DNA from: Streptomyces sp. MUM 2J
Lineage (GTDB): Bacteria; Actinomycetota; Actinomycetes; Streptomycetales; Streptomycetaceae
DNA length: 64,000 nt
Direction of reading: 5' to 3'
Assembly (NCBI RefSeq): GCF_022414535.1
Contig: NZ_JADWYM010000006.1
Location: 124,001 to 188,000, forward strand
In this document: piece by piece, positions 53,990-62,245 of the stretch
Layout of the letters: each line of letters starts with the position of its first letter
Position numbering within the stretch: position 1 is the first letter of the stretch
The notes under the pieces: model-generated
The model's database searches: none
What the model saw: the letters and a program-made list of their open reading frames with translations, nothing else
Told to the model about the DNA's origin: nothing
Made by a program: the position numbers and the translations under genes

Positions 53990-55246
53990 TCACGACAGCT
54001 CCTTGCGCCCCTGGCGCGGCAACCCCAGTTCCACCGCTGCGGCCGAGTCGCAGAACTCCCGTACAGCGCTGGTGCGCGCCACCACGCGCCCCCGGTGGAC
54101 GACGACCCGGCTGTACGCCAGGGAGAGCGCCCCGGAGAGCCGGTCGCCCCGCACGGCCAGCAGCTCGGCGGGGAAACCCGCCTCCACCCGTACCTCGGGC
54201 AGACCCATGGCGGCCCGTGCGGCGGAGCTGACGGTGTCGTAGGCGTCGTCGGGGCGCAGTCCCTCGCGTGAGGCGAGCAGGTACGCGGCCTCCAGGGGGT
54301 CGCCGCGGCCCACGGGGTTGCCGGAGTCCCGCAGGGCGCCACTGCCCGCTGCGAGGTGCACGCCCGCGCCGCGCAGGAGCCGTACGGGCGCCGTGTCCCG
54401 CTCCTCCGCGCTCCCGCAGCCGCCTTGCGGCAGGCAGACCACGGAGACGCCGGCGGCGGCCAGCTGGTCGGCGGTGCGCCCGGCGATGTCTGCGGGCAGC
54501 CGGTCCAGGCCGCCGCACGGTCCGATGGTCACACCGGGCCGCAGACCGCCGGCCATCGCGGCCACGCGCGCGAGACGTGCCGGATCGGCGGCGTCGGTGT
54601 GCAGGTCGACCGGGCAGCCGTGTTCGGAGGCGATTTCCAGGACGGCCTCGACATAGCCGGTGGGGTCCGGGTCCAGGTCCGGGCAGCCGCCCACCACGGA
54701 GGCGCCCATCTTCATCGCGTCCCGCAGCATGGCGAGCCCGTCCGCCCCGGCCGCCCCGGTCAGCACGCGCGGCATCGCCACCGCCGAGAGTTCCACGAGC
54801 CCGCGCAGTGCTCGCCGCGCCTGCAGGACCGCGGCCAGCGCGCCGAGCCCCTGGACGTCGCCCACACGCACGTGCGCGCGCTGGGCGGTCGCGCCGTGCC
54901 CGAGTTGCAGCAGCGCGGCCTCGGTGGCCCGGCGCTGGACGTCGTGCGCATCGTAGGGGGCCGGTCCGCCGAGGTCCGCCGACAGCGCGGTGTCGGCGTG
55001 GGCGTGCGGTTCCGCGGGTGCCGGCAGGAGCAGGAAGCCGCTGAGGTCCACGCGTGCGCCGCCGCGGGCGCCTCCGGCGGCCAGGCTCCCGGCGGTGCCC
55101 ACCGCCACGATGCGCCCGGCGCCCAGTCGTACGTCCACCCGGCGGCCGTCGGTGAGCCGCGCCCCGCTCAGCAGCAGGGGGGAGGGGTGGGCCGGGCCCG
55201 AGGGGGGCGGCGTCGCGTGGGGCGGCTGCTGCTGGCTGTCGGGCAT
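53990..55246 (-). CDS. Amidohydrolase-family protein (cytosine-deaminase-like)
   Basis: 418 residues with the amidohydrolase fold. The small beta sandwich (LLLSGARLTDGRRVDVRLGAG) is followed by the metal motif in PAPAEPHAHADTAL (HxH), a second-shell block in CPVDLHTDAADP, and late LAAGSGALRDSGNPVGRGDP. It likely hydrolyses or deaminates a cyclic amide or nucleobase-type compound. One of the usual ligands (the HTD block replaces HxxE/D) looks variant. ATG 55246 with GGAG upstream. Confidence 0.8.
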   Translation of the reverse strand: MPDSQQQPPHATPPPSGPAHPSPLLLSGARLTDGRRVDVRLGAGRIVAVGTAGSLAAGGARGGARVDLSGFLLLPAPAEPHAHADTALSADLGGPAPYDAHDVQRRATEAALLQLGHGATAQRAHVRVGDVQGLGALAAVLQARRALRGLVELSAVAMPRVLTGAAGADGLAMLRDAMKMGASVVGGCPDLDPDPTGYVEAVLEIASEHGCPVDLHTDAADPARLARVAAMAGGLRPGVTIGPCGGLDRLPADIAGRTADQLAAAGVSVVCLPQGGCGSAEERDTAPVRLLRGAGVHLAAGSGALRDSGNPVGRGDPLEAAYLLASREGLRPDDAYDTVSSAARAAMGLPEVRVEAGFPAELLAVRGDRLSGALSLAYSRVVVHRGRVVARTSAVREFCDSAAAVELGLPRQGRKELS

Positions 55247-55520
55247 CGCGCTCCAGGGGCTCGGGCCTGTCGTGGGGACGGCGTCCGGCTGTCGTGCGGT
55301 GGTCGTCGGGTGCTCGGATCGCACCCGGCCCGCCCTGGCGCGGTCGGGGCCGGGCCGGGCTGCGGTGCAAGATCACACAGCGGTCGAGCCTAGGGCTGAG
55401 GCCCGCCCCCGTAGCGGAGGAGCGCAATAGTCGTACCGGTGTGGTCCGCCGTTCGGGCGGTGCGGCCGAGGCCGGTGGGAAGGCTCCGGGGCGCCGCCGG
55501 TGAGGGTGCGGGATACGGAT

Positions 55521-55550
55521 TTGGGCGAACGGCGGGCGACCGTGTAATGT
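55521..55550 (+). promoter_or_regulatory. Promoter of the tRNA-Thr/tRNA-Met cluster
   Basis: TTGGGC (55521-55526), an 18-base spacer and TAATGT (55545-55550) lie just ahead of tRNA-Thr. Confidence 0.5.
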
Positions 55551-55561
55551 CTTCATCGCTC

Positions 55562-55634
55562 GCCCCAATAGCTCAGTCGGCAGAGCGTCTCCATGGTAAG
55601 GAGAAGGTCAACGGTTCGATTCCGTTTTGGGGCT
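55562..55634 (+). tRNA. tRNA-Thr (GGT)
   Basis: A 73-nt cloverleaf with acceptor GCCCCAA/TTGGGGC, D-arm GCTCAGTCGGCAGAGC, anticodon stem CTCCA-tGGTaa-GGAGA with anticodon GGT, and T-arm CGGTTCGATTCCG. Confidence 0.95.
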
Positions 55635-55680
55635 CTGGTGAGAGAGGTTCCCGCCGCGAGGTGGGTTCTGATCGATCCGC

Positions 55681-55753
55681 AGCGGTGTAGCTCAGTCGGT
55701 AGAGCAAGCGGCTCATAATCGCTGTGTCACCGGTTCAAGTCCGGTCACCGCTA
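55681..55753 (+). tRNA. tRNA-Met (CAT), elongator type
   Basis: A 73-nt cloverleaf with acceptor AGCGGTG/CACCGCT, D-arm GCTCAGTCGGTAGAGC, anticodon CAT, T-arm CCGGTTCAAGTCCGG. The A-T first pair argues for the elongator form. It precedes rpmG as in other Streptomyces. Confidence 0.95.
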
Positions 55754-55842
55754 CTCGCAGTAGCCGATTGGTGGGTCGGTCCGTCGATCGGCTACTCTTT
55801 CTTGCGTTGAAATAGCCTACCCGTTCGTCAAGGAGCACTCAC

Positions 55843-56007
55843 GTGGCTGCCACCGACGTCCGCCCGAAGATCACGCTGGCCTGCGTGGAGTGCAAGGAGC
55901 GGAACTACATCACCAAGAAGAACCGGCGGAACAACCCCGACCGGCTCGAAATGAAGAAGCACTGCCCGCGTTGCAACGCGCACACCGCGCACCGCGAAAC
56001 GCGCTGA
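55843..56007 (+). CDS. rpmG: 50S ribosomal protein L33 (zinc-binding type)
   Basis: 54 residues. The two CxxC pairs CVECKERNY and CPRCNAHT mark the zinc-containing (C+) form of L33. The body [20 protein letters not shown] is typical. GTG 55843 has AAGGAG at 55830. It follows the tRNA genes, and a terminator follows. Confidence 0.97.
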   Translation: MAATDVRPKITLACVECKERNYITKKNRRNNPDRLEMKKHCPRCNAHTAHRETR

Positions 56008-56017
56008 TTCAGGCTCG

Positions 56018-56060
56018 TACACGAGGCCGCCCCCGCAGTTCGGGGGCGGCCTCGTGTCGT
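56018..56060 (+). terminator. Terminator after rpmG
   Basis: A perfect 16-bp stem CACGAGGCCGCCCCCG / CGGGGGCGGCCTCGTG with a five-base loop, arms 56020-56035 and 56041-56056, then TCGTTTCC. Confidence 0.85.
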
Positions 56061-56144
56061 TTCCGTGCCGGTTACCCGCCGGTTCGGGCAGGCGGTCAAG
56101 TCGTCCGCCGGACGTTCACAGCAGACACCAGGAGGTGCCGGGCC

Positions 56145-56609
56145 ATGGCGCTCGACCAGTCCTTCGTCGGGCGGAGCTACCCGCCCACCGAGCCCTACGA
56201 GGTGGGGCGCGAGAAGATCCGTGAGTTCGCGGAAGCGGTGGGGGACGCCGACCCGGCGTACACGGACCCGGAGGCCGCCAAGGCACTCGGCCATCCCGAC
56301 GTCGTGGCCCCGCCGACCTTCGTCTTCGCGATCACCTTCAAGGCGGCCGGGGTGGTCATCCGGGACCCGCAGCTCGGCCTCGACTACAGCCGCGTGGTGC
56401 ACGGAGACCAGAAGTTCGCCTACACCCGCCCGGTGCGCGCGGGGGACCGGCTCACCGTCACCTCCACCATCGAGGCGGTCAAGTCGATGGCCGGCAACGA
56501 CATCCTGGACGTTCGTGGAGAGGTCCACGACGAGGCCGGCGAGCACGTCGTGACCGCCTGGACCAAGCTGGTCGCCCGCGCGGCGGACCCGGACGAAGGG
56601 CAGGGCTGA
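56145..56609 (+). CDS. MaoC-like dehydratase, HadA/FAS1-DH N-terminal type
   Basis: 154 residues. MaoC-type hotdog protein of the UPF0336 group: SFVGRSYPPTEPYEVGREKI, then FAEAVGDADPAYTDPEAAKA, APPTFVFAITF, and the LVHGDQKF-like block HGDQKFAYTRPVRAGDRL. In mycobacteria the HadA/HadB pair forms a (3R)-hydroxyacyl-ACP dehydratase. AGGAGG precedes ATG 56145. The HadB-like gene follows at seven bases, so they form one operon. Confidence 0.87.
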   Translation: MALDQSFVGRSYPPTEPYEVGREKIREFAEAVGDADPAYTDPEAAKALGHPDVVAPPTFVFAITFKAAGVVIRDPQLGLDYSRVVHGDQKFAYTRPVRAGDRLTVTSTIEAVKSMAGNDILDVRGEVHDEAGEHVVTAWTKLVARAADPDEGQG

Positions 56610-56616
56610 GAACCAC

Positions 56617-57045
56617 ATGACCGCGAAGATCGCTTACGACGACGTCGAGGTCGGCACGGAACTGCCCGCCCGTTCCTTCCCCGTGACGCGTGCCACGTTG
56701 GTCCAGTACGCGGGTGCCTCCGGGGACTTCAACCCGATCCACTGGAACGAGAGGTTCGCCAAGGAGGTCGGCCTCCCGGACGTCATCGCCCACGGCATGT
56801 TCACCATGGCCGAGGCGGTCCGGGTCGTCACCGACTGGACGGGCGACCCGGGCGCGGTCGTCGAGTACGGCGTGCGCTTCACCAAGCCGGTCGTCGTCCC
56901 CGATGACGACCAGGGGGCCGTGATCGAGGTCGGCGGCAAGGTCGCGGCCAAGCTCGACGACAACACCGTCCGCGTGGACCTGACCGTGACCAGCGGCGGG
57001 CAGAAGGTGCTGGGGATGTCGCGGGCGGTCGTCCGACTGGCTTGA
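56617..57045 (+). CDS. MaoC-like dehydratase, HadB type
   Basis: 142 residues. YAGASGDFNPIHWNERFAKE and GLPDVIAHGMFTMAEAVRVV carry the hydratase motif (Asp and His of the R-hydratase active site), so this is the catalytic partner of the upstream HadA-like subunit. The stop codon at 57043-57045 lies inside the first unit of an 8-bp tandem array. Confidence 0.9.
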   Translation: MTAKIAYDDVEVGTELPARSFPVTRATLVQYAGASGDFNPIHWNERFAKEVGLPDVIAHGMFTMAEAVRVVTDWTGDPGAVVEYGVRFTKPVVVPDDDQGAVIEVGGKVAAKLDDNTVRVDLTVTSGGQKVLGMSRAVVRLA

Positions 57046-57179
57046 CCGGCAGACCGGCAGACCGGCAGACCGGCAGACCGGCAGACCGGCAGACCGGCAG
57101 ACCGGCAGGCCGGCGAACGGGTGAACCGGCGGGCCGAGAGACGGGCCGGCGGACGACGGACCGACTGATCGGCGGGCTG
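57044..57179. repeat. 8-bp tandem array (GACCGGCA) after the HadB-like gene
   Basis: Eight perfect copies of GACCGGCA run from 57044 to 57107, followed by about nine degenerate octamers (GGCCGGCG, AACGGGTG, AACCGGCG, GGCCGAGA, GACGGGCC and others) to about 57179. The first copy overlaps the stop codon. Units AACGGGTG and AACCGGCG are nearly the same as units at 52815-52830. Confidence 0.85.
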
Positions 57180-57303
57180 GTTGAAGCCCCCCCCCGCCGG
57201 TCCTGTGGAAAGGCGGGGTGGGCGTCCTCCGCCGAGAGGCGCCCCTCGCCCGCCACCGGCCCTGAGTCCCCCGGCGCATGCCCCCGTGCGGGAGCCCTTG
57301 ACG

Positions 57304-57327
57304 AAGTTAGTGATTGAGTACTAACTT
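57304..57327. promoter_or_regulatory. TetR operator 1 (autoregulatory)
   Basis: AAGTTAGT (57304-57311), 8-base spacer, ACTAACTT (57320-57327): a perfect inverted repeat eight bases before the TetR start. It matches a second site at 57998 in front of the MFS gene. Confidence 0.75.
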
Positions 57328-57334
57328 ATGTCTC

Positions 57335-57955
57335 ATGGTCAGGATGAGCGCAGAAGAGCGGCGTGAGAGTGTCGTCCGGGCAGCGACCGCCGAGTTCGCG
57401 CGAGGCGGCTACCACGGCACCTCGACCGAGGCGATCGCCAAGCGGGTCGGCGTCTCGCAGCCGTACCTCTTCCGGCTCTTCCCCGGAAAGAAGGCGATCT
57501 TCCTCGCGGTGGCCGAACGCTGCGTGGAGGACACCATCCGGACCTTCGAGCAGGCCGCCGAGGGGCTGCACGGCGAAGAGGCCCTGCATGCCATGGCGAA
57601 CGCGTACACCAAGGTCATCGCGGAGCAGCCCGAGCGGCTGATGATGCAGATGCAGATGTACGTCGCCGTGGGCGCCGCGGAGGCGGAGGGCGACCGTGAG
57701 TTCGGTGAGTCCGTGCGGGCCGGCTGGATGCGGCTGTGGGACACGGTCCACCTGCCGCTGGGGGCGGACGTCGACGAGACGACGACCTTCATGGCGTACG
57801 GCATGCTCATCAACTGCCTGGTGGCCATGGGTTTCCCGCCCGACCACCGGGTGTGGGAGGGCGTGTACTCGTCGGCCCGGCTGCCGGACGGGCCGAAGGA
57901 GGAGCGCGGGCGGCGGGCGTGCGGTGGCGTGGGCCCGCGGTCGTGCGAGCGGTAG
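57335..57955 (+). CDS. TetR-family transcriptional regulator
   Basis: 206 residues. The N-terminal helix-turn-helix is AATAEFARGGYHGTSTEAIA plus KRVGVSQPYLFRLFPGKKAI, the classic TetR pattern. The rest is the all-helical ligand domain (DETTTFMAYGMLINCLVAMG). It likely represses itself and the downstream MFS exporter through matching palindromes. I use ATG 57335, with TAACTT about seven bases upstream; ATG 57344 is the alternative. Confidence 0.9.
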   Translation: MVRMSAEERRESVVRAATAEFARGGYHGTSTEAIAKRVGVSQPYLFRLFPGKKAIFLAVAERCVEDTIRTFEQAAEGLHGEEALHAMANAYTKVIAEQPERLMMQMQMYVAVGAAEAEGDREFGESVRAGWMRLWDTVHLPLGADVDETTTFMAYGMLINCLVAMGFPPDHRVWEGVYSSARLPDGPKEERGRRACGGVGPRSCER

Positions 57956-57997
57956 GGGGGGCAGGGGTGCGGAACGAGCGCCTTTCTGTGTCCCAAA

Positions 57998-58020
57998 AAG
58001 TTAGTAATCAATAACTAATC
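57998..58020. promoter_or_regulatory. TetR operator 2 before the MFS exporter
   Basis: AAGTTAGT (57998-58005), 8-base spacer, ACTAATCA-type arm from 58014. It has the same left arm and spacing as operator 1, with a diverged right arm. Confidence 0.65.
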
Positions 58021-58048
58021 AAGGTCATCAGCGCTCTCTGGGGGAGAG

Positions 58049-59494
58049 ATGTCACAGCCAACCGCACCACGCGGGGGAGCCGCATGGGCCCTCGTCATCA
58101 CCAGCGTCGCCGGATTCATGGCGGCCCTCGACAACCTCGTCGTCACCACCGCCCTGCCCTCCATCCGCGAGGACCTCGGCGGTGCCCTGGACGACCTGGA
58201 ATGGACCGTCAGCGCCTACACGCTCACCTTCGCCGTCCTGCTGATGTTCGGCGCGGCCCTCGGTGACCGCTTCGGCCGCCGCAGACTGTTCCAGGTCGGT
58301 CTCGTCATCTTCACCGGTGCCTCCGCGGCCGCCGCCCTGGCGCCCGGCATCGGCTCCCTCATCGCGGCCCGTGCGGTCCAGGGAGTGGGAGCCGCCGTGA
58401 TGATGCCACTGACGCTCACCCTGCTCACCGCCGCCGTCCCCGCGGCCAAGCGCGGTATGGCGTACGGCATCTGGGGCGCGGTGAACGGCCTCGCGGTCGC
58501 CTCCGGACCCCTCATCGGTGGCAGCCTCACCGAGCACATCTCCTGGCACTGGATCTTCTGGCTGAACGTTCCGCTCGGTGTCGCCCTGCTGCCCCTCGCC
58601 CGGCTGCGCCTCGCCGAGTCCCACGGCACCGGCGCCCCGCTCGACATCCCCGGCACCCTGCTCGCCAGCGGCGGTCTGTTCGGCATCGTCTACGGACTGG
58701 TGCGCGGCCCGGCCGACGGCTGGACCAGCGCCCTGGTGCTGACCGGCCTGTTCGCGGGCGGTGCCCTGCTCTTCGCCTTCGTCCTGCACGGTTCACGCGC
58801 CGCCAACCCCATGCTGCCGATGCGGCTGTTCCGCTCCCGCGCCTTCTCCGGCATCAACGCGGCGAGCCTGCTGATGTTCCTCGGCATGTTCGGCTCGATC
58901 TTCCTGCTCAGTCAGTACATGCAGGGCGTCCTCGGCTACTCGCCCACCCAGGCGGGGCTGCGCATGCTGCCGTGGACCGGTATGCCGATGCTCGTCGCGC
59001 CGATCGCCGGCATCCTCTCCGACCGTGTCGGTGGTCGCCCCGTCGTCGCCACCGGCCTGTTCCTCCAGGCGGCCGGCCTCGGCTACCTGGCCTCCGTGGC
59101 CGCGACCGACACCTCCTACGCCGGCCAGCTGCCCGGCCTGATCATCAGTGGCATCGGCATGGCCCTGTTCTTCGCGCCGGCCTCCAACCTGGTCATGTCC
59201 AGCGTCCGCCCGGCCGAGCAGGGCATCGCCTCCGGCGCCAACAACGCCCTGCGCGAGGTCGGCGGCGCACTCGGCATCGCCGTCATGTCGTCGATCTTCT
59301 CTGCCCGGGGCGGCTACGAATCCGGCGAGGCCTTCGTCGACGGCCTCCGGCCCGCGCTGGTCACCGGCTCTGCCGTGGTCGCCCTCGCCGGTGTCGCGGC
59401 CCTGCTGATCCCCGCCCTGCGCACGGGCGGCCGCACCACGGCGGAGGCCGCGCCGGCGCCCGAGGCGGCCCTCGTCCAGAACGCCTCCCACTGA
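58049..59494 (+). CDS. DHA2-family MFS drug exporter (EmrB/QacA-like)
   Basis: 481 residues with 14 predicted transmembrane helices. Motif A is GAALGDRFGRRRLFQVG. Motif D1 is in AALDNLVVTTALPSI, which has the membrane aspartate of DHA2 exporters. Motif C is in AVNGLAVASGPLIGG. Likely exports toxic compounds using the proton gradient. GGGGGAG precedes ATG 58049. It is controlled by the adjacent TetR protein through operator 2. Confidence 0.92.
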   Translation: MSQPTAPRGGAAWALVITSVAGFMAALDNLVVTTALPSIREDLGGALDDLEWTVSAYTLTFAVLLMFGAALGDRFGRRRLFQVGLVIFTGASAAAALAPGIGSLIAARAVQGVGAAVMMPLTLTLLTAAVPAAKRGMAYGIWGAVNGLAVASGPLIGGSLTEHISWHWIFWLNVPLGVALLPLARLRLAESHGTGAPLDIPGTLLASGGLFGIVYGLVRGPADGWTSALVLTGLFAGGALLFAFVLHGSRAANPMLPMRLFRSRAFSGINAASLLMFLGMFGSIFLLSQYMQGVLGYSPTQAGLRMLPWTGMPMLVAPIAGILSDRVGGRPVVATGLFLQAAGLGYLASVAATDTSYAGQLPGLIISGIGMALFFAPASNLVMSSVRPAEQGIASGANNALREVGGALGIAVMSSIFSARGGYESGEAFVDGLRPALVTGSAVVALAGVAALLIPALRTGGRTTAEAAPAPEAALVQNASH

Positions 59495-59521
59495 CCGCGA
59501 CCCCACCCGCAGGAGTCCGAG

Positions 59522-59902
59522 ATGCCCACCCTCCCCTGGACCGTGCCGAACACCCCGCCCCGGGACGCCGTCGTCCACGTCTTCGCCTCCCGCTTCGAGA
59601 CCCGCACCGTCCTCGGCGCGCTCCGCTTCCTCACGCGTACGGCGGGGGTGTGGCGGCAGGTCGGCCGGGCGCCCGGAGCGTACGGGGCGTCGCTGAGGGC
59701 ACAGCCGCTGAAGCGGACGTTCTGGACGCTGTCCGCCTGGGAGTCGGCGGAGGCGCTGAAGGCCTTCGCCCGCTCCGGCACCCACGCACCGACCTCGCAG
59801 GGACTGGCCGGGGAGATGAAGGACGTGAGGTTCGCCTCCTGGACGACGCCGGCCGATCGTCTTCCGTTGCCGTGGGAGGAGGCGGTACGGCGCCTGAAGT
59901 GA
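59522..59902 (+). CDS. DUF3291-like protein
   Basis: 126 residues. A ferredoxin-like ABM-type fold is suggested: VHVFASRFETRTVLGALRFL, then the WRQVGRAPGAYGASLRA block, FWTLSAWESAEALKAFARSG and HAPTS. It resembles DUF3291/spheroidene-monooxygenase-like proteins of unknown function. It is 27 bases after the MFS gene, in the same TetR-controlled operon. Confidence 0.75.
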   Translation: MPTLPWTVPNTPPRDAVVHVFASRFETRTVLGALRFLTRTAGVWRQVGRAPGAYGASLRAQPLKRTFWTLSAWESAEALKAFARSGTHAPTSQGLAGEMKDVRFASWTTPADRLPLPWEEAVRRLK

Positions 59903-60280
59903 AGCGGACGCGGCGGACCGCTTGCTCGGAGGCACCCGAGACTCCCGGAGCCGCCGACGCTCGGCCCTCCGGCACCCGAGCCCACCCACGCGTCCGGCTA
60001 CGGCACCCGACCCCGCCCCCGAGTCCGCCCACGCTCCCCCTGCGGAACCCGAAGCCGCACCCGGATCCCGCTCCCGCCGGCCGAGGCAGAGCCCGAGCGT
60101 CCGCACCCGCCCCGCACCCGTACGTGGACCCGTACGTGGACCCGTACGTGCCGCCGCGCCGCGCCGCTGGCGGGCGGCCCGGCCGCGCAGTCGCACCGTG
60201 CGGCGCACGGGGGCGACACCGACCGGCCCCCGCCCACCCGCACCGGCCGCCGCGGACCACCCGTCTCGTAGTCTTGGCGC
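59903..60280. other. Intergenic region upstream of murB, with 12-bp repeats
   Basis: About 380 bases without a supported gene. ACCCGTACGTGG is repeated at 60116-60127, 60128-60139 and, partly, 60140-60150; each unit contains the palindrome GTACGT or CGTACG. The murB -10 is at its end. Confidence 0.45.
60269..60280 (+). promoter_or_regulatory. Leaderless promoter -10 (TAGTCT) of murB
   Basis: TAGTCT at 60269-60274 is followed by six bases and GTG 60281. No Shine-Dalgarno is present. It has the same spacing as for the HAD phosphatase and HxlR genes. Confidence 0.5.
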
Positions 60281-61342
60281 GTGCAGGAACTCCACGACGC
60301 CCCCCTCGCCCCGCTGACCACCTTCCGGCTGGGCGGCCCCGCCACCCGGCTGATCACGGCGACCACCGACGCCGAGGTCGTCGACGCAGTCCGTGAGGCC
60401 GACGCCGCCCGGACGCCGCTGCTCGTCATCGGCGGCGGCTCGAACCTGGTCATCGGCGACAAGGGCTTCGACGGCACCGCCCTGCGCGTCGCCACCACGG
60501 GCTTCGCACTGACCGGGACCAGCCTGGAACTCGCCGCCGGCGAGATCTGGACCGACGCCGTCGCGCGTACCGTGCAGGCGGGCCTGGCCGGCATCGAGTG
60601 CCTGGCCGGCATCCCCGGCTCCGCCGGCGCGACCCCGATCCAGAACGTGGGGGCGTACGGCCAGGAGGTCTCCGCCACGATCACCGAGGTGATCGCCTAC
60701 GACCGCCGCGCCCGCCGGACGGTCACCCTCACCAACGCCGACTGCGCCTTCTCCTACCGCCACAGCCGCTTCAAGGCCGACCCCGACCGTTACGTCGTCC
60801 TGCGCGTCCGCTTCGGTCTGGAGGACGCGGACGGCCTCTCGGCGCCGATCAGGTACGCCGAGACGGCCCGCGTGCTCGGTGTGGAGCCCGGAGACCGGGT
60901 CCCGCTCTCCGACGCACGCGAGACGGTCCTGAAGCTGCGCGCCGGAAAGGGCATGGTCCTGGATCCGGAGGACCACGACACCTGGTCGGCCGGCTCCTTC
61001 TTCACCAATCCGATCCTCACGGACGCCGACTTCGCCGCGTTCCGCGCCCGCGTCCACGACCGGCTCGGCGCCGGCGCCGAACCGCCCGCGTACCCCGCGG
61101 GAACCGGTCACACCAAGACCTCCGCGGCCTGGCTGATCGACAGGGCGGGCTTCACCAAGGGCTACGGCACCGGCCCGGCCCGCATCTCGACCAAGCACAC
61201 CCTCGCCCTGACCAACCGGGGTGGCGCCACGACCGAGGACCTCCTCGCCCTGGCCCGCGAGGTCGTCGCCGGCGTCCACAGTGCCTTCGGCATCACGCTG
61301 GTCAACGAGCCGGTGACGGTGGGCGTCAGCCTGTCTTCCTGA
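60281..61342 (+). CDS. murB: UDP-N-acetylenolpyruvoylglucosamine reductase
   Basis: FAD enzyme of 353 residues that reduces UDP-GlcNAc-enolpyruvate to UDP-MurNAc in peptidoglycan synthesis. PLAPLTTFRLGGPATRL, LLVIGGGSNLVIGD (FAD binding), GIECLAGIPGSAGATPIQNVGAYGQ, YRHSRFK and the C-terminal GSFFTNP with the catalytic serine are all visible, and the last NEPVTVG. Type I MurB. Leaderless translation from GTG 60281 is likely. Confidence 0.95.
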   Translation: MQELHDAPLAPLTTFRLGGPATRLITATTDAEVVDAVREADAARTPLLVIGGGSNLVIGDKGFDGTALRVATTGFALTGTSLELAAGEIWTDAVARTVQAGLAGIECLAGIPGSAGATPIQNVGAYGQEVSATITEVIAYDRRARRTVTLTNADCAFSYRHSRFKADPDRYVVLRVRFGLEDADGLSAPIRYAETARVLGVEPGDRVPLSDARETVLKLRAGKGMVLDPEDHDTWSAGSFFTNPILTDADFAAFRARVHDRLGAGAEPPAYPAGTGHTKTSAAWLIDRAGFTKGYGTGPARISTKHTLALTNRGGATTEDLLALAREVVAGVHSAFGITLVNEPVTVGVSLSS

Positions 61343-61507
61343 CCCGGTCCTCCCGGCCGGTGGGCCCCGGATGTCCCGCTCCAAGATCCCGGGACGAGGC
61401 CCACGTCGGTCGGGTTCCCGGCGCACGGGCAATCGGATGGCACCGGTGCACGAAGATCACATAGGGTCGCCCGGTCATGTCGACGACGTCACGAGAGGGG
61501 CGGCTTC

Positions 61508-62227
61508 GTGTCAGGGGGATGGGTACGCCGGGGGGCGGCCGCGGTGGTCGCGGCGGCACTGGCAGCAGGGCTCGCCACGGGATGCGGTGCTCGCCACGCG
61601 GCACCGGGCGGGGGGAGTTCCTTCGCGCCGGCGTACGGGAAGGACGAGGACATCGCCGAGAGCCTGGCGCCGGACGGTGCCACCGTGCTCGTGGGCTCCG
61701 CACGGGCCAGGACCGTGGTGCACCTGTACGAGGACATGCGCTGTCCGGTCTGCGAGGAGTTCGAGACCGGGGGCGGCGGCCGCCAGCTGCGTGAGATGGT
61801 CCTGGCCGGCGATGTCCGGGTCGAGTACACGCTGGCTTCGTTCCTCGACGACAGACTCGTCGGCGAAGGCTCCCACAGGGCCGCCAACGCCCTGCGCGCC
61901 GCCTTGGAGGCGGGGAGGTTCGTCGAGTACCACGACCTGCTCTTCGCCCACCAGCCCGAGGAGTCCGCCGACGGCTACACCGACGCGTTCCTGCTGGAGA
62001 CGGCCTCCGAGATCGAGGGCCTGCGCGGCGCGGAGTTCGACGCGGCCGTCCGCGGCATGAAGTACGGCGACTTCGTGACCGCGTCCGAGGAGGCCTTCGA
62101 GGCCTCGGGGGTTTCCGGCACGCCCGGCATGGAGGTCAACGGAAACCTCGTGGGTGGCCGGCTGGGAGACCAGATCTTCGACCGCCAGACGCTTCCGCTC
62201 GTCATCGCCCTCGTGTCCCAGCAGTGA
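61508..62227 (+). CDS. DsbA-like thioredoxin-fold lipoprotein
   Basis: 239 residues. A signal peptide with lipobox LATGC (Cys near residue 26) indicates a lipoprotein at the outer face of the membrane. The DsbA-like domain has HLYEDMRCPVCEEFE, an active CPVC motif, and the cis-proline region GVSGTPGMEVNG. It probably oxidises or isomerises thiols of secreted proteins. GTG 61508 has GAGAGGGG upstream. Confidence 0.88.
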   Translation: MSGGWVRRGAAAVVAAALAAGLATGCGARHAAPGGGSSFAPAYGKDEDIAESLAPDGATVLVGSARARTVVHLYEDMRCPVCEEFETGGGGRQLREMVLAGDVRVEYTLASFLDDRLVGEGSHRAANALRAALEAGRFVEYHDLLFAHQPEESADGYTDAFLLETASEIEGLRGAEFDAAVRGMKYGDFVTASEEAFEASGVSGTPGMEVNGNLVGGRLGDQIFDRQTLPLVIALVSQQ

Positions 62228-62245
62228 GCGCCCGCGGGCACCCTC

